This document shows positions 1-8,654 of a DNA stretch of 64,000 bases, piece after piece. The notes below the pieces were generated by a model that saw nothing but the letters and a program-made list of their open reading frames with translations, ran no database searches and had not been told where the DNA came from. The stretch is from CAWCKS01 sp963763485 (GTDB taxonomy: Bacteria > Pseudomonadota > Alphaproteobacteria > Rhizobiales > Xanthobacteraceae): positions 496,001-560,000 of the forward strand of contig CAVXOW010000005.1 in the NCBI GenBank assembly GCA_963763485.1. Reading direction: 5' to 3'. The translations under genes and the position numbers were made by a program. Numbering within the stretch: position 1 is the stretch's first letter; every line of letters begins with the position of its first letter.

Positions 1-135
1 AAGGAAGGCGAGCAGGTCAGCCCCGCGGCGCTGCGCTACGTGAACCGGCTCTCCGACTTCCTGTTCGTAGCGAGCCGCGCCTGCAACAACGACGGTGCGG
101 ATGATGTTCTCTGGGTGCCGGGTCAAAACCGCTAA
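1..135 (+). CDS. Cob(I)alamin adenosyltransferase, PduO type (3' end only)
   Basis: The window opens inside a gene whose last 44 codons read in frame to a TAA stop. The peptide contains the pattern RYVNRLSDFLFVASR followed by a short linker and VLWVPG, which matches the C-terminal helix and tail of PduO-type ATP:cob(I)alamin adenosyltransferases. These enzymes move the adenosyl group of ATP onto cob(I)alamin to make coenzyme B12. The start and active-site part lie outside the window. In Bradyrhizobium relatives this gene commonly precedes etfBA, as here. The family call rests on a short tail but the pattern is distinctive. Confidence 0.75.
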   Translation, partial: KEGEQVSPAALRYVNRLSDFLFVASRACNNDGADDVLWVPGQNR

Positions 136-216
136 GCGACGTTAAGAGATTGAGTGGTCCTGCGTTTTCGGCAGTGCTAGCCTGACGGAACCGAGCAATA
201 ATGGCTGTTTAGCGCG

Positions 217-245
217 TTGACCGCGCCTGAGCAGGCCAGTAGGTT
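217..245 (+). promoter_or_regulatory. Possible promoter of etfBA
   Basis: TTGACC at 217-222 and TAGGTT at 240-245 are 17 bases apart, upstream of etfB. The -35 is good and the -10 is weak. It is an inference from base pattern only. Confidence 0.3.
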
Positions 246-310
246 CCGCGCCCATCAGCAGGGCAATTCTACATAAAGCAACTGACTATCAAGAGAGGAC
301 CAGGGGACCG

Positions 311-1060
311 ATGAAGGTTCTTGTGCCAGTCAAGCGGGTCGTTGATTACAACGTGAAGATCCGCGTCAAGAGCGACGGATCGGGCGTTGAGCTCGCCAAC
401 GTCAAGATGTCGATGAATCCATTCGACGAGATCGGCGTCGAGGAAGCGCTGCGGCTGAGGGAAGCCGGCAAGGCCACCGAGGTGGTTTGCGTCTCGATCG
501 GTCCGCAGCAGTGCACCGAGACGATCCGCACCGGGCTCGCGATGGGCGCCGACCGCGGCATCCTGGTCAAGGCCGACGGCGTCGTCGAGCCGCTTGCGGT
601 CGCGAAGATCCTGAAGGCGATCGCCGACGAAGAGAAGCCCGGCCTTATCATTCTCGGCAAGCAGGCGATCGACGACGATTCCAACCAGACCGGCCAGATG
701 CTTGCCGCATTGCTCGGCTGGTCGCAGGCGACCTTCGCCTCGAAGCTTACGATCGACGGTTCCGACGTCACCGTGACCCGCGAAGTCGACGGCGGCTTGC
801 AGACCGTGAAGCTGAAGGGCCCGGCGATCGTCACCACCGACCTGCGCCTCAACGAGCCGCGCTACGCCAGTTTGCCGAACATCATGAAGGCCAAGAAGAA
901 GCCGATCGCGGAGAAGACCGCTGCGGACTACGGCGTCGACCTTACCCCTCGCCACGAGATCCTGAAGACCACCGAGCCGCCGGGCCGCAAGGCCGGCGTC
1001 AAGGTCAAGGACGTCGCGGAACTGGTGTCGAAACTCAAGAATGAGGCCGGGGTAATCTGA
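311..1060 (+). CDS. etfB: Electron transfer flavoprotein subunit beta
   Basis: This 249-residue protein is the beta (small) subunit of the electron transfer flavoprotein, which carries electrons from acyl-CoA and other dehydrogenases to ETF-ubiquinone oxidoreductase. It starts MKVLVPVKRVVDYNVK and has the typical EtfB stretches NPFDEIGVEEALRL (about residues 37-50) and GKQAIDDDSNQTGQMLAALL (about 117-136), the AMP-binding region. The length is normal for the family. A GAGAGGACC tract precedes the ATG. Its TGA overlaps the etfA ATG by one base (TGATG), so the two subunits are translationally coupled. Confidence 0.97.
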   Translation: MKVLVPVKRVVDYNVKIRVKSDGSGVELANVKMSMNPFDEIGVEEALRLREAGKATEVVCVSIGPQQCTETIRTGLAMGADRGILVKADGVVEPLAVAKILKAIADEEKPGLIILGKQAIDDDSNQTGQMLAALLGWSQATFASKLTIDGSDVTVTREVDGGLQTVKLKGPAIVTTDLRLNEPRYASLPNIMKAKKKPIAEKTAADYGVDLTPRHEILKTTEPPGRKAGVKVKDVAELVSKLKNEAGVI

Positions 1061-2004
1061 TGGCTACACTGCTCATTGCCGAACATGACAACGCCTCGAT
1101 CAAGGACGCGACCCTCAAGGCCCTGACCGCGGCGCTTGAGCTCGGCGCCGATGTTGACGTGCTCGTTGCCGGTCAGAACGCCAAGGGCGCGGCCGAAGCG
1201 GCCTCGAAGCTCGCTGGTGTGAAGAAGGTTCTGCTCGCCGACAACGCGCTTTACGCACACGATTTGGCCGAGCCGTTCGCCGCACTGATCGTGTCGCTGG
1301 CGCCGAAGTACGACGCGATCGTCGCGCCTGCGACCTCGCGTATCAAGAACGTCATGCCGCGGGTGGCGGCGCTGCTCGACGTCATGCAGGTGTCGGAGAT
1401 CATCAAGGTGGTTGCGCCCGATACCTTCGAGCGCCCGATCTACGCCGGCAACGCGATCCAGACGGTGAAGAGCAAGGACGCGAAAAAGGTGATCACTGTG
1501 CGTACCGCGACCTTCAAGGCTGCAGGCGCCGGCGGCAGCGCTGGAATCGAGGACGCCGCGGCTGCGGCCGATCCCGGGCTTTCGTCCTTCGTCGGCGAGG
1601 AAGTCGCCAAGAACGATCGTCCCGAACTGACCTCGGCGAAAATCATCGTCTCCGGTGGCCGCGCCATGCAAAGCCGCGAGAACTTCACCAAGTATATCGA
1701 GCCGCTTGCCGACAAGCTCGGTGCCGGCGTCGGCGCCTCGCGCGCCGCCGTGGACGCGGGCTACGCGCCGAACGACTGGCAGGTCGGCCAGACCGGCAAG
1801 GTGGTAGCGCCGGAGCTCTACATTGCCGTCGGCATTTCAGGTGCCATTCAGCATCTCGCCGGTATGAAGGACTCCAAGGTGATCGTCGCGATCAACAAGG
1901 ACGAGGAAGCGCCGATCTTCCAGGTCGCCGATTATGGCCTGGTCGCTGACCTCTATCAGGCTGTTCCGGCGTTGACCGAGGAACTGGCGAAGGCCGGGAA
2001 GTAG
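1060..2004 (+). CDS. etfA: Electron transfer flavoprotein subunit alpha
   Basis: The 314-residue alpha subunit of ETF binds FAD and pairs with EtfB. The C-terminal FAD-binding domain is clear: GVGASRAAVDAG, then QVGQTGKVVAPELYIAVGIS and IVAINKDEEAPIFQVADYG, all hallmarks of the family. The N-terminal half is the variable EtfA domain. The start codon overlaps the etfB stop by one base, which fixes the start and implies one mRNA. hbdA follows after 52 bases on the same strand and probably belongs to the same transcript, linking electron transfer to beta-oxidation or butyryl-CoA metabolism. Confidence 0.97.
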   Translation: MATLLIAEHDNASIKDATLKALTAALELGADVDVLVAGQNAKGAAEAASKLAGVKKVLLADNALYAHDLAEPFAALIVSLAPKYDAIVAPATSRIKNVMPRVAALLDVMQVSEIIKVVAPDTFERPIYAGNAIQTVKSKDAKKVITVRTATFKAAGAGGSAGIEDAAAAADPGLSSFVGEEVAKNDRPELTSAKIIVSGGRAMQSRENFTKYIEPLADKLGAGVGASRAAVDAGYAPNDWQVGQTGKVVAPELYIAVGISGAIQHLAGMKDSKVIVAINKDEEAPIFQVADYGLVADLYQAVPALTEELAKAGK

Positions 2005-2056
2005 CGCGTGGTGGGTGGCCGCAACGAGCGGTCACGCCCACTGATGAGAGTTAAAG

Positions 2057-2938
2057 ATGGCAATCAACATCCGGAAAGTCGGGATAATCGGGGCAGGGCA
2101 GATGGGCAATGGCATTGCCCAGGTGGTCGCCCAGGCCGGCTTCGATGTGCTGCTCAATGACGTGTCGTCGGACCGCATCAAATCGGCGCTGGCGACCATC
2201 AACGGCAACCTGTCTCGCTCCGTCTCGAAGAAGGCGCTCGCCGACAAGGAGCGCGAGCAGACGCTGGCGCGGATCAAGCCCGCCGACAAGCTCGAGGAGC
2301 TCGCCGACTGCGATCTCGTCATCGAGAGTGCCTCGGAGAAGGAAGACGTCAAGCGCAAGATTTTCAACGAACTCTGCGCGGGACTCAAGGCCGACGCCTT
2401 GATCGGCTCCAACACATCGTCGATCTCGATCACCCGCCTTGCCGCTTCGACCGACCGTCCGGAAAAATTCATCGGCATTCACTTCATGAATCCGGTGCCG
2501 CGGATGGAACTGGTCGAGGTGATCCGCGGCATCGCCACCGAGGATGCCACGTTCGACGCGGCGCGCACCTTCGTCACCAAGCTCGGCAAGCAGATCGCGG
2601 TCGCCGAGGATTTTCCGGCGTTCATTGTCAATCGCGTGCTGCTGCCGATGATCAACGAGGCCATCTACACGCTCTACGAGGGTGTCGGTAACGTCGAGGC
2701 GATCGATGCGGCAATGAAGCTCGGTGCCCATCACCCGATGGGACCGCTGGAGCTCGCTGATTTCATCGGCCTCGATATCTGCCTCGCCATCATGCAGGTG
2801 CTGCACGAGGGCCTCGCCGATTCGAAATACCGGCCATGTCCGCTGCTGGTGAAATACGTCGAGGCCGGCTGGCTCGGCCGCAAGTCCGGCCGGGGATTCT
2901 ACGACTACCGCGGCGAAAAGCCGGTGCCGACGCGGTAG
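2057..2938 (+). CDS. hbdA: 3-hydroxybutyryl-CoA dehydrogenase
   Basis: A 293-residue NAD(P)-dependent 3-hydroxyacyl-CoA dehydrogenase. The N-terminal Rossmann fold is seen as GIIGAGQMGNGIAQ (about residues 9-22). The catalytic region GIHFMNPVPRMELVEVI holds the family histidine, and the C-terminal dimer domain ends with LGRKSGRGFYDY, typical of the short, single-domain HBDH form rather than the large FadB fusion. It interconverts acetoacetyl-CoA and 3-hydroxybutyryl-CoA. Position behind etfBA fits a role in beta-oxidation or polyhydroxybutyrate turnover. Its last 34 bases overlap the convergent MFS gene. Confidence 0.95.
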   Translation: MAINIRKVGIIGAGQMGNGIAQVVAQAGFDVLLNDVSSDRIKSALATINGNLSRSVSKKALADKEREQTLARIKPADKLEELADCDLVIESASEKEDVKRKIFNELCAGLKADALIGSNTSSISITRLAASTDRPEKFIGIHFMNPVPRMELVEVIRGIATEDATFDAARTFVTKLGKQIAVAEDFPAFIVNRVLLPMINEAIYTLYEGVGNVEAIDAAMKLGAHHPMGPLELADFIGLDICLAIMQVLHEGLADSKYRPCPLLVKYVEAGWLGRKSGRGFYDYRGEKPVPTR

Positions 2939-4206
2939 GCCACGTCGGCAGACCGCCGCGCGCTGCGGCCTGCAAAGAACATCGCCACGGCCAGCGCCTG
3001 AACGATCGCCGCGAAGACGAACACGCCAACGCCGCCATTCGATGTCGGGCCGGTTGCGGGCAACAAATCCCGGATCACGCCAAACGTCGCGGGTGCGAAG
3101 GCGTAAGCCGCCTGCGCAGACGCGACGATCAACGACACTGCACGCGGCACATCTTCGTCAGCAAACTCGACCTGCGCGATCAGCGGCGGCAGCGAGGTGG
3201 CGTTGCCGAAGCCGCAGCCGAACAGCACGATGCCGGTGAGCAGCAGCGGCACGCTGGTTCCCGCCGCCCCAAGTAACGCGATCGAGCCCGCGCATTGCAG
3301 GACGTAGCCGGCGCAGGCGATCAGGCGGCGGTCGGCGTTGGGTGGCATCAGGTAACCCATCGCGGTGCGTCCGACGATCGCCAGCAAGGTGACGAAGCCC
3401 ATCGCGAAGCCCGCGTATTGCGCGCCGAGCGCCGGCGTCAGCAGCGTGAACAGGTGAGCGACGAGGCCGATCTGCGCGAACAGGCCAAACGCCATACCGG
3501 CCGCCAGCGTCAGGAATTTGCGGTCACGCCACAGCGCACCACCGGCCAGCGGTACGATCGGCGAATTCTTGCGCGCGGTTGCCGCGCTCGGGGCATCGCC
3601 ATCTTGTTGCAACCCCAGCTGCTGCGGCGTGCGGGAAAAGAGCAGAGCAGCCAGCGTCCAGACCAGCAGCAGCATGATGGCGGCGATCGCTATGCTCGAG
3701 CCAAGGAATCCGAACAAGCCGACCACCGCGACCCACAACGGCGAAAAAATAACGCCGCCGATGCTGCCGCCATTGTAGGCCATGCCGAGCGCCGCAGGGC
3801 GCTTGCGGGCAAACCACGGCGAGACCAGCGCGTTGATCGCAGGCGCGCTCATGGTTCCCCAACCAAGGCCGGTGAGGACCGTCGCAACAAAGAGCTGCCA
3901 CGGCGCGCTGGCCAGTGCCCAGCCGACGACGCCACAGGCCATGCACAACGAGCCGGTCATCGTGACGCGCGATGCGCCGAAGCGGCGATAGAGGTTCGGC
4001 ACGACTGCACCGATCCCGGCGCCAGTCAGGAAGTGCAGGGTGACCGCGGTCGAGATCAATGCGATCGGCCAGCCGCGCGTGGCGTGCACGACACCAAGCC
4101 AGACCGGCGGGCCATAAAAACCCATGCCCCAGCCGAACACCGCGAGCACGAACGCGCCGGCGACCACGCGCCAGCCGTAGAATGTGTTTTCCAGATTGCG
4201 GAACAT
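2905..4206 (-). CDS. MFS transporter
   Basis: A 433-residue polytopic membrane protein with about 12 hydrophobic segments, starting MFRNLENTFYGWRVVAGAFV. The opening FYGWRVV and the next stretch GMGFYGPPVW resemble the oxalate/formate-like or monocarboxylate branch of the major facilitator superfamily. The loop NLYRRFGASRVTMTG corresponds to the MFS signature between helices 2 and 3, and a long Arg/Lys loop separates the two six-helix halves (about residues 200-225). The substrate cannot be told. Its 3' end runs 34 bases into the convergent hbdA gene. The start shown gives a short N-terminal tail before helix 1. Confidence 0.85.
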   Translation of the reverse strand: MFRNLENTFYGWRVVAGAFVLAVFGWGMGFYGPPVWLGVVHATRGWPIALISTAVTLHFLTGAGIGAVVPNLYRRFGASRVTMTGSLCMACGVVGWALASAPWQLFVATVLTGLGWGTMSAPAINALVSPWFARKRPAALGMAYNGGSIGGVIFSPLWVAVVGLFGFLGSSIAIAAIMLLLVWTLAALLFSRTPQQLGLQQDGDAPSAATARKNSPIVPLAGGALWRDRKFLTLAAGMAFGLFAQIGLVAHLFTLLTPALGAQYAGFAMGFVTLLAIVGRTAMGYLMPPNADRRLIACAGYVLQCAGSIALLGAAGTSVPLLLTGIVLFGCGFGNATSLPPLIAQVEFADEDVPRAVSLIVASAQAAYAFAPATFGVIRDLLPATGPTSNGGVGVFVFAAIVQALAVAMFFAGRSARRSADVAYRVGTGFSPR

Positions 4207-4369
4207 GCGCGGAAACTGCCCTGAGCGCTGCCATCAATGCTTCGACCGGTATCGAAGTTTTCGGCTGCCGACCCAAGCAGGTGACGAGGTCGATTTCCGT
4301 CATCATCATCGATTGGAATGATTTCATTAACCAGCCTTGGCTAGTGTCGTGCGGGGAGACCGATTGCCG

Positions 4370-4564
4370 ATGGATACTTCTTTGATCAGCGCCGCCATGA
4401 CCGCCCAGGCCGGCGCTCTGCAGCAAAAAATCGCGACCAGCGTCATGAAGGCGAATATCGACGCGGAGAAATCGGTGCTGACGCTTCTGGAGCCAGCGGC
4501 GCAGGCGCCGTCGTCTGCCAACCTCGCGCCGGGCGTCGGCGGCAATCTCGATATTTCGGCCTGA
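4370..4564 (+). CDS. YjfB-like putative motility protein
   Basis: A 64-residue acidic, helix-prone peptide starting MDTSLISAAMTAQAG and ending GGNLDISA. It resembles the small YjfB (putative motility protein) family, in which members are short, begin with a conserved alanine/methionine-rich helix containing MTAQ-like sequence, and carry a proline/alanine tail. The ATG at 4370 is preferred over a TTG at 4337 because similarity begins there. No flagellar or chemotaxis gene is adjacent, so the role is unproven. It stands alone between a divergent MFS gene and acyP. Confidence 0.65.
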   Translation: MDTSLISAAMTAQAGALQQKIATSVMKANIDAEKSVLTLLEPAAQAPSSANLAPGVGGNLDISA

Positions 4565-4625
4565 TCCAGGACCGGTTATCCTTGCTCGCCGCGCGCTGTG
4601 ACGCGCCGCGGAGCAGGCGACCGCG

Positions 4626-4913
4626 ATGACTGATCCCACCGTCCGTGCGGTTCATGTGCGTATCACCGGCCGTGTGCAAGGTGTCGGCTATCGCGCCTGG
4701 ACGGTCGACGAGGCGCGGCGACGCGGGCTTTCGGGGTGGGTGCGCAATCTTGCGGATGGCGATGTCGAGGCGGTGTTCAGCGGACCCAACGCGACCGTCG
4801 ATGACATGATCGCGGCCTGCCGGCGCGGGCCGTCATCGGCCCGTGTCGATCACGCCATGGTCGAGGCAGCAGAACCCGTTTCAGGCCCCTTCAAGGTGCT
4901 CTACGAGCGCTGA
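4626..4913 (+). CDS. acyP: Acylphosphatase
   Basis: A 95-residue cytosolic enzyme that hydrolyses the carboxyl-phosphate bond of acylphosphates. The signature GRVQGVGYR (residues 15-23) supplies the phosphate-binding loop and the catalytic Arg23, and GWVRN (37-41) ends in the catalytic Asn41; both sit at the same numbers as in the well-studied enzymes. The length is normal. It is 61 bases after the YjfB-like gene and may share a transcript with it. Confidence 0.93.
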   Translation: MTDPTVRAVHVRITGRVQGVGYRAWTVDEARRRGLSGWVRNLADGDVEAVFSGPNATVDDMIAACRRGPSSARVDHAMVEAAEPVSGPFKVLYER

Positions 4914-5020
4914 AGGGGTGGTCGCCGAATTTTCCTTTGCTTTTAATGCTTTGGGCGAAATTCGACGCGCGTTTCTGCTCTCCTATGATGCGAATATATC
5001 AATAAGTACTCGCATATATA

Positions 5021-5044
5021 GAAAAGAACCGGTCCTCAGACCGG
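5021..5044 (-). terminator. Possible terminator of the TauD-type dioxygenase gene
   Basis: CCGGTC at 5029-5034 pairs with GACCGG at 5039-5044 around a four-base loop that contains the dioxygenase stop codon; read on the minus strand the hairpin is followed by TTCTTTTC. The stem is only 6 bp, so efficiency is uncertain. Confidence 0.4.
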
Positions 5045-5920
5045 CCTGTCGCCGGCGACGGTGACGCGGAAGCCCGAGCGGGTGTGCGGCCAGTAGTCCC
5101 ACATCGCGCGATGCTGGGCGCAGCGGTTGTCCCAAAACGCGATCGAGTTCTCGCGCCAGCGGAAGCGGCACTGGAACAGCGGGTTGGCCATGTGCTCGTA
5201 GAGATAGCGCAGGATGCCCTCGCTCTCGTCGCGCGGAATGCCGACGATGTAGCGGGTGAAGCCGCGGTTGACGAACAGCGCCTTGCGCCCCGTCACCGGA
5301 TGGACGCGGATCACAGGATGTTCCGCACGCGGATAGGTCGGCTTGTCCTTCACGCCGAAGTTGGCATAGGTGCCGCGGTAGTTCTCCTCGCCGTCGTGAA
5401 CAGCGGTGAGACCTTCGAGGTAAGTCTTCATGCGATCCGACAGCGCCTCGTACGCCGCGTACATGTTGGCGAACAGCGTGTCGCCGCCGCGCGGCGGACA
5501 GGTCTTGATGTAGAGGATCGAGCCCATCGGCGGCTCGACATCGCACGAGACATCGGAGTGCCAGCCCTCGCCATTGGCGCGCGGCAAATCCTTGTCGGCG
5601 TGGATGATCATCAGTTCCTTGTGGCCCGGTGCGTGCGGCGCGGCCGGGTGGATGTGCAGGTCGCCGAACTGCCGGCCGAAGGCGAGATGCTGCTCGGGGG
5701 TGAGGTGCTGGTCGCGGAAGAAGATCACGAGATTTTCCGCAAGCGCGCGATGGATCTCGTCGGCGGCCTGGTTGCCGAGCGGCTTCGACAGATCGATGCC
5801 GCCGATCTCGGCGCCGATGATCGGCGTCAGCTTGTCGAGCGTGATCGTCTCGTAGGGGGCGCCGTCGGTTTGCGTGTTCTTGTAACGCGGCCCGCCGCGC
5901 TTGTTCAGTCCTTCGGCCAT
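5036..5920 (-). CDS. TauD/TfdA-family 2-oxoglutarate-dependent dioxygenase
   Basis: This 294-residue protein has the Fe(II) facial triad of the TauD/TfdA family: His121-x-Asp123 in GWHSDVSCD and His270 in NRCAQHRAMWDY, followed by Arg281 and Arg285 in RSGFRV for 2-oxoglutarate. The N-terminal stretch GAEIGGIDLSKPL is also typical. Members oxidise taurine, other sulfonates, sulfate esters, 2,4-D or other acids; the substrate here cannot be read from sequence. No sulfonate ABC transporter is adjacent, so a tauABC-type taurine role is not supported by context. The gene stands alone, convergent with acyP. Confidence 0.9.
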   Translation of the reverse strand: MAEGLNKRGGPRYKNTQTDGAPYETITLDKLTPIIGAEIGGIDLSKPLGNQAADEIHRALAENLVIFFRDQHLTPEQHLAFGRQFGDLHIHPAAPHAPGHKELMIIHADKDLPRANGEGWHSDVSCDVEPPMGSILYIKTCPPRGGDTLFANMYAAYEALSDRMKTYLEGLTAVHDGEENYRGTYANFGVKDKPTYPRAEHPVIRVHPVTGRKALFVNRGFTRYIVGIPRDESEGILRYLYEHMANPLFQCRFRWRENSIAFWDNRCAQHRAMWDYWPHTRSGFRVTVAGDRPV

Positions 5921-6041
5921 TGGCAGTGCTCCCGGCTGTTCCTGCTATGAGGCACCATTCTAGTCTGTCTGTTGCCGCGAGCAAACCGGCGCAATCAGGA
6001 TGCGGGCATGCCGAGCGGCCAGACACGGCGGTTGTCGCCGC

Positions 6042-7180
6042 TTACCCCTCGGTCACTGCCGCGGCGCTGAAGATGGTGCCGCGCGAGCGGCCGCGGTCGC
6101 TGACGTTGCGCACCACAAGCACCAAACGTCCCGGCGCGCCGCCGGCGACGGGAATTTCGACCTTTTGTCGGCCGTCTCCAAGCTCAAGTACCATTTCATC
6201 GCCGACATAGGCCTTCAGATCCGGTCCGTTGAGCCCGAAGCCGAGCGCGCCTTTCTCGACCTCGGCATCGATGACGATCGTCTGCGGTCCCGTGATCGAC
6301 GGACACGCCAGAGTGACCGCATATTGCCATTGCCCGCGCGCCGTCGTGATCGAGAGGTCGCTGCCGAATTCGGCCGATGCGTCGCCGTGCCGTAGCGCCG
6401 TGCTGAGGTCGATCGGCTGCACCTGTTTGCGCGCCGGTCGCGCCGGCACGCCAAGGCGGCGCTCGAGGTCGTCGAGGCGCGCCAGCAGCACGCTCCTGCA
6501 TTTTCGCGGTATGGCGTTTGAGCGCCTGGCCCTGGACATCAACCGCTTCACCCGAAACTTCGCCGTAAAGCGCGGTCCATGGCCGCGAAAGATCAGGCGA
6601 AATGAGGAAATCTTCCAGGAACCCGCCGAGCGCGCGCATCTCAGCGACGGGATCCTGCGTCGATGTGTCGGACAGGATGTCAGCATAGAGCCTTTCGAAT
6701 TGCGCGACGCGGGAGCCGGGATCGGCCTGCAACAAGACGATGCTGTCTGCCGCGACGCCGTCACGCAGCAGGCGCTCGCGGCACTGCTCGTCGCTGGCCA
6801 CATAGCGCTTTATTCGCGGCAGCAGCGGCGGCCGGTCGGCGGCGAGGTCAGACGAATGACAGGCGAAGATGGCCGGGCAGCTCGGGAAGGTCGCCATCGC
6901 CATCACGGTCGCGACGTTGCCTTGGCCGTGGATGATGTCAGGCGCAATGGCGACCTGGTTCAGCCTGTCGACCACCGTCACGCCCGACTGGCGCAGGGCG
7001 TCGACGGCCGCGTTCGCAACTCCCGGCGAAAACACGATCGGCCGATGCCCGCGACGGCCAAGACCCTGCGCGAGGTCGACGGCTGCGTTCGATGTGCCGG
7101 CGCGCAAGGGGCGACAGGTTAGTGATCAGCACCGCGAGGCGATTCAATCCGTCGGCGGGTGAAGCGGCAGTGTCAGTCAC
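6042..7180 (-). pseudogene. Glycosyltransferase-like protein, frameshifted and apparently lacking a domain
   Basis: Three reading frames join to give one protein from a GTG at 7180: first LAVLITNLSPL, then (after an extra C near 7107) RAGTSNAAVDLAQGL and on to about 6497, and last LLARLDDLERRLG to the stop at 6042. The N-terminal part has the GT-B (GT4-type) donor-lobe pattern of amphipathic strands with DIIHGQGN. The second lobe expected after it is not seen: the sequence passes from a strand-turn ADSIVLLQ straight into a helical tail and a beta-rich C-terminus. So besides two single-base shifts there seems to be an internal deletion. Either this is a decayed glycosyltransferase or a carbohydrate-binding derivative; the GT assignment is moderate. 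Confidence 0.55.
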
Positions 7181-7315
7181 AGTGGTCCTCGATGGCCCGA
7201 CAGGAGTCGTCGTACGCAAACGTCCGCGCCATCGCGTCAGATCGATACGGTGGCCGGTGCTATGTGGTGTCGGAACGTAGCACCGCCTCCGGAGGATAGC
7301 CAAACCGCAGGCGAA

Positions 7316-8026
7316 CTACGCCTTGCCATATTCGTCGTGCAGCCGCACCCAGGTCATGGGATAGGGCAGGGTGTCTTCGTCGCGGCCCTTCGGCGTGAGG
7401 TCGAGCAGGTGATAGGCGCCGTTCAGCATGTCGAGCCCGCGCGCGTAGCAGGAGTAGGTGTGGAAGATCTTGCCTGAGGCGTCCCTGGCAAACACGCTGA
7501 TCCCCGGCGCATCCTCGCCGCCAAACGCATTGTTTCCGAAATTGTAGAGCTTTGCCTTCGACGCGATTTCGTCTTTGGTGAAGCTGACCGCAAAATCGTG
7601 GTTGAAGTCGTCGCCGACCGCCGACACCCACGGGAAGCTCCAGCCCATCCGCTGCCTGAAGGCTTCGAGCCTGGCGAGCGGCGCGCGCGAGATCGCAACC
7701 AGCGCGGTGTCGCGGGCGGCGAGATGATCGACCGCGCCATTGTAATTGTCGGCCCAGAACGAGCAGCTCTTGCAGCCCGCGGTCCACTCGGGGTGGAACA
7801 TGAAGTGGTAGACGATCAGCTGGCTCTTTCCAGCGAACAGGTCGGCAAGGGATTTGCGTCCGTCGGAAGCCTCGAACTGGTAAGGTTTCGTCACCTCGAC
7901 CCACGGCATCGCGCGGCGTTGCCGGCTGAGCTCGTCACGTTCCCTGGTGAATTGCTTCTCCTGCGCCAGCAATGCCTGGCGCGCCTTCAACCACTCGGCC
8001 TGCGAAACGATCTGCGGTGCACTCAT
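7316..8026 (-). CDS. DUF899 family (thioredoxin-like) protein
   Basis: A 236-residue DUF899 protein. The ATG at 8026 is chosen because an AAGGAG ribosome site lies just upstream and because its N-terminus (MSAPQIVSQAEW) aligns with the paralogue at 10623-11390. Visible family features are PWVEV (41-45), LIVYHFMF (70-77), GCKSCSFW with Cys85 and Cys88 spaced as CxxC, APLARLEAFRQRMGW, and the C-terminal YHLLDLTPKGRDE. The fold is thioredoxin-like and the CxxC suggests redox chemistry, but no reaction is established for the family. It is about 54% similar by eye to its paralogue in this window. Confidence 0.85.
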   Translation of the reverse strand: MSAPQIVSQAEWLKARQALLAQEKQFTRERDELSRQRRAMPWVEVTKPYQFEASDGRKSLADLFAGKSQLIVYHFMFHPEWTAGCKSCSFWADNYNGAVDHLAARDTALVAISRAPLARLEAFRQRMGWSFPWVSAVGDDFNHDFAVSFTKDEIASKAKLYNFGNNAFGGEDAPGISVFARDASGKIFHTYSCYARGLDMLNGAYHLLDLTPKGRDEDTLPYPMTWVRLHDEYGKA

Positions 8027-8171
8027 GTTTGGCTCCTTGTGACGTCGAATCTCTTGCGAGCTTGATGTTAACGGCCCTGTGACATGACGATCCGGCAAGC
8101 GGGTTCGATTCTCGCCCGCGACTTTTATAGCGTTCGAAACGCAGCCGAAATTCTCCGGATTATGTCGTCGG

Positions 8172-8525
8172 CTAAAAACTCCGGCCGTCGATCTTTTTTA
8201 TGGCCAGCGTGTCGGGATCGATGTCGTCGACGCAACGCACATTGATCGCCACCATCTCCGCACCGTCAGGCCGCTTGCCGCGGGCAAAAGACTGGATGCC
8301 GCAGGTCGAGCAGAACAGGTGATGGATGTTGTGCCGGTTGAATTGGTATTCCGTCGTCGCCCCTTCGCCCTTCAACAGCTTGAAGTCGGACGTCGGCACG
8401 AACGTCAGGAGCGAGCCGAGCCGGCCGCAGCGCGAGCAGTTGCACGCCATCACTTCGTTGATATCGGCCTGCACCTCGTAGCGGACCTTGCCGCACTGGC
8501 ATCCGCCGGTGTGTGTCGCTGGCAT
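8172..8525 (-). CDS. GFA-family (CENP-V/GFA domain) zinc protein
   Basis: A 117-residue protein with the cysteine pattern of the glutathione-dependent formaldehyde-activating (GFA) domain: GGCQCGKVRYE (residues 7-17), CNCSRCGRLG, and FCSTCGIQSF, which bind two zinc ions. Start 8525 is favoured by an AAGGATC element upstream and by the family N-terminus. True Gfa accelerates S-hydroxymethylglutathione formation, but most small members have no proven activity. A second GFA protein lies at 19808-20212. Confidence 0.85.
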   Translation of the reverse strand: MPATHTGGCQCGKVRYEVQADINEVMACNCSRCGRLGSLLTFVPTSDFKLLKGEGATTEYQFNRHNIHHLFCSTCGIQSFARGKRPDGAEMVAINVRCVDDIDPDTLAIKKIDGRSF

Positions 8526-8562
8526 TTTCTTGATCCTTTGCGCGTGGGTTGAATTTGCTACC

Positions 8563-8652
8563 GTCACCCGCGGGCTTGACCCGCGGGTCCATCTCTCTTT
8601 GCGTCAGATATTGCGAAGTGGTTGGATTGCCGGATCAAGTCCGGCAATGACG
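8563..8652. repeat. REP-like paired palindrome (doublet)
   Basis: Two GC-rich palindromes in an intergenic gap: ACCCGCGGG-cttga-CCCGCGGGT at about 8566-8588 and TGCCGGA-tcaag-TCCGGCA at about 8628-8646, bounded by GTCA and TGAC. The bounding GTCA...TGAC and the paired layout match other doublets in this window. It separates GFA from the VOC gene of the upstream cluster and may act on mRNA ends. Confidence 0.7.
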
Positions 8653-8654
8653 CC

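Noticed and set aside
3295..5950. Open frames opposite the MFS gene (3295-4224 plus) and the TauD-type gene (5084-5950 plus)
   Set aside because: Both are antisense to genes with clear family motifs and show low-complexity Arg/Asp/His-rich composition typical of shadows.
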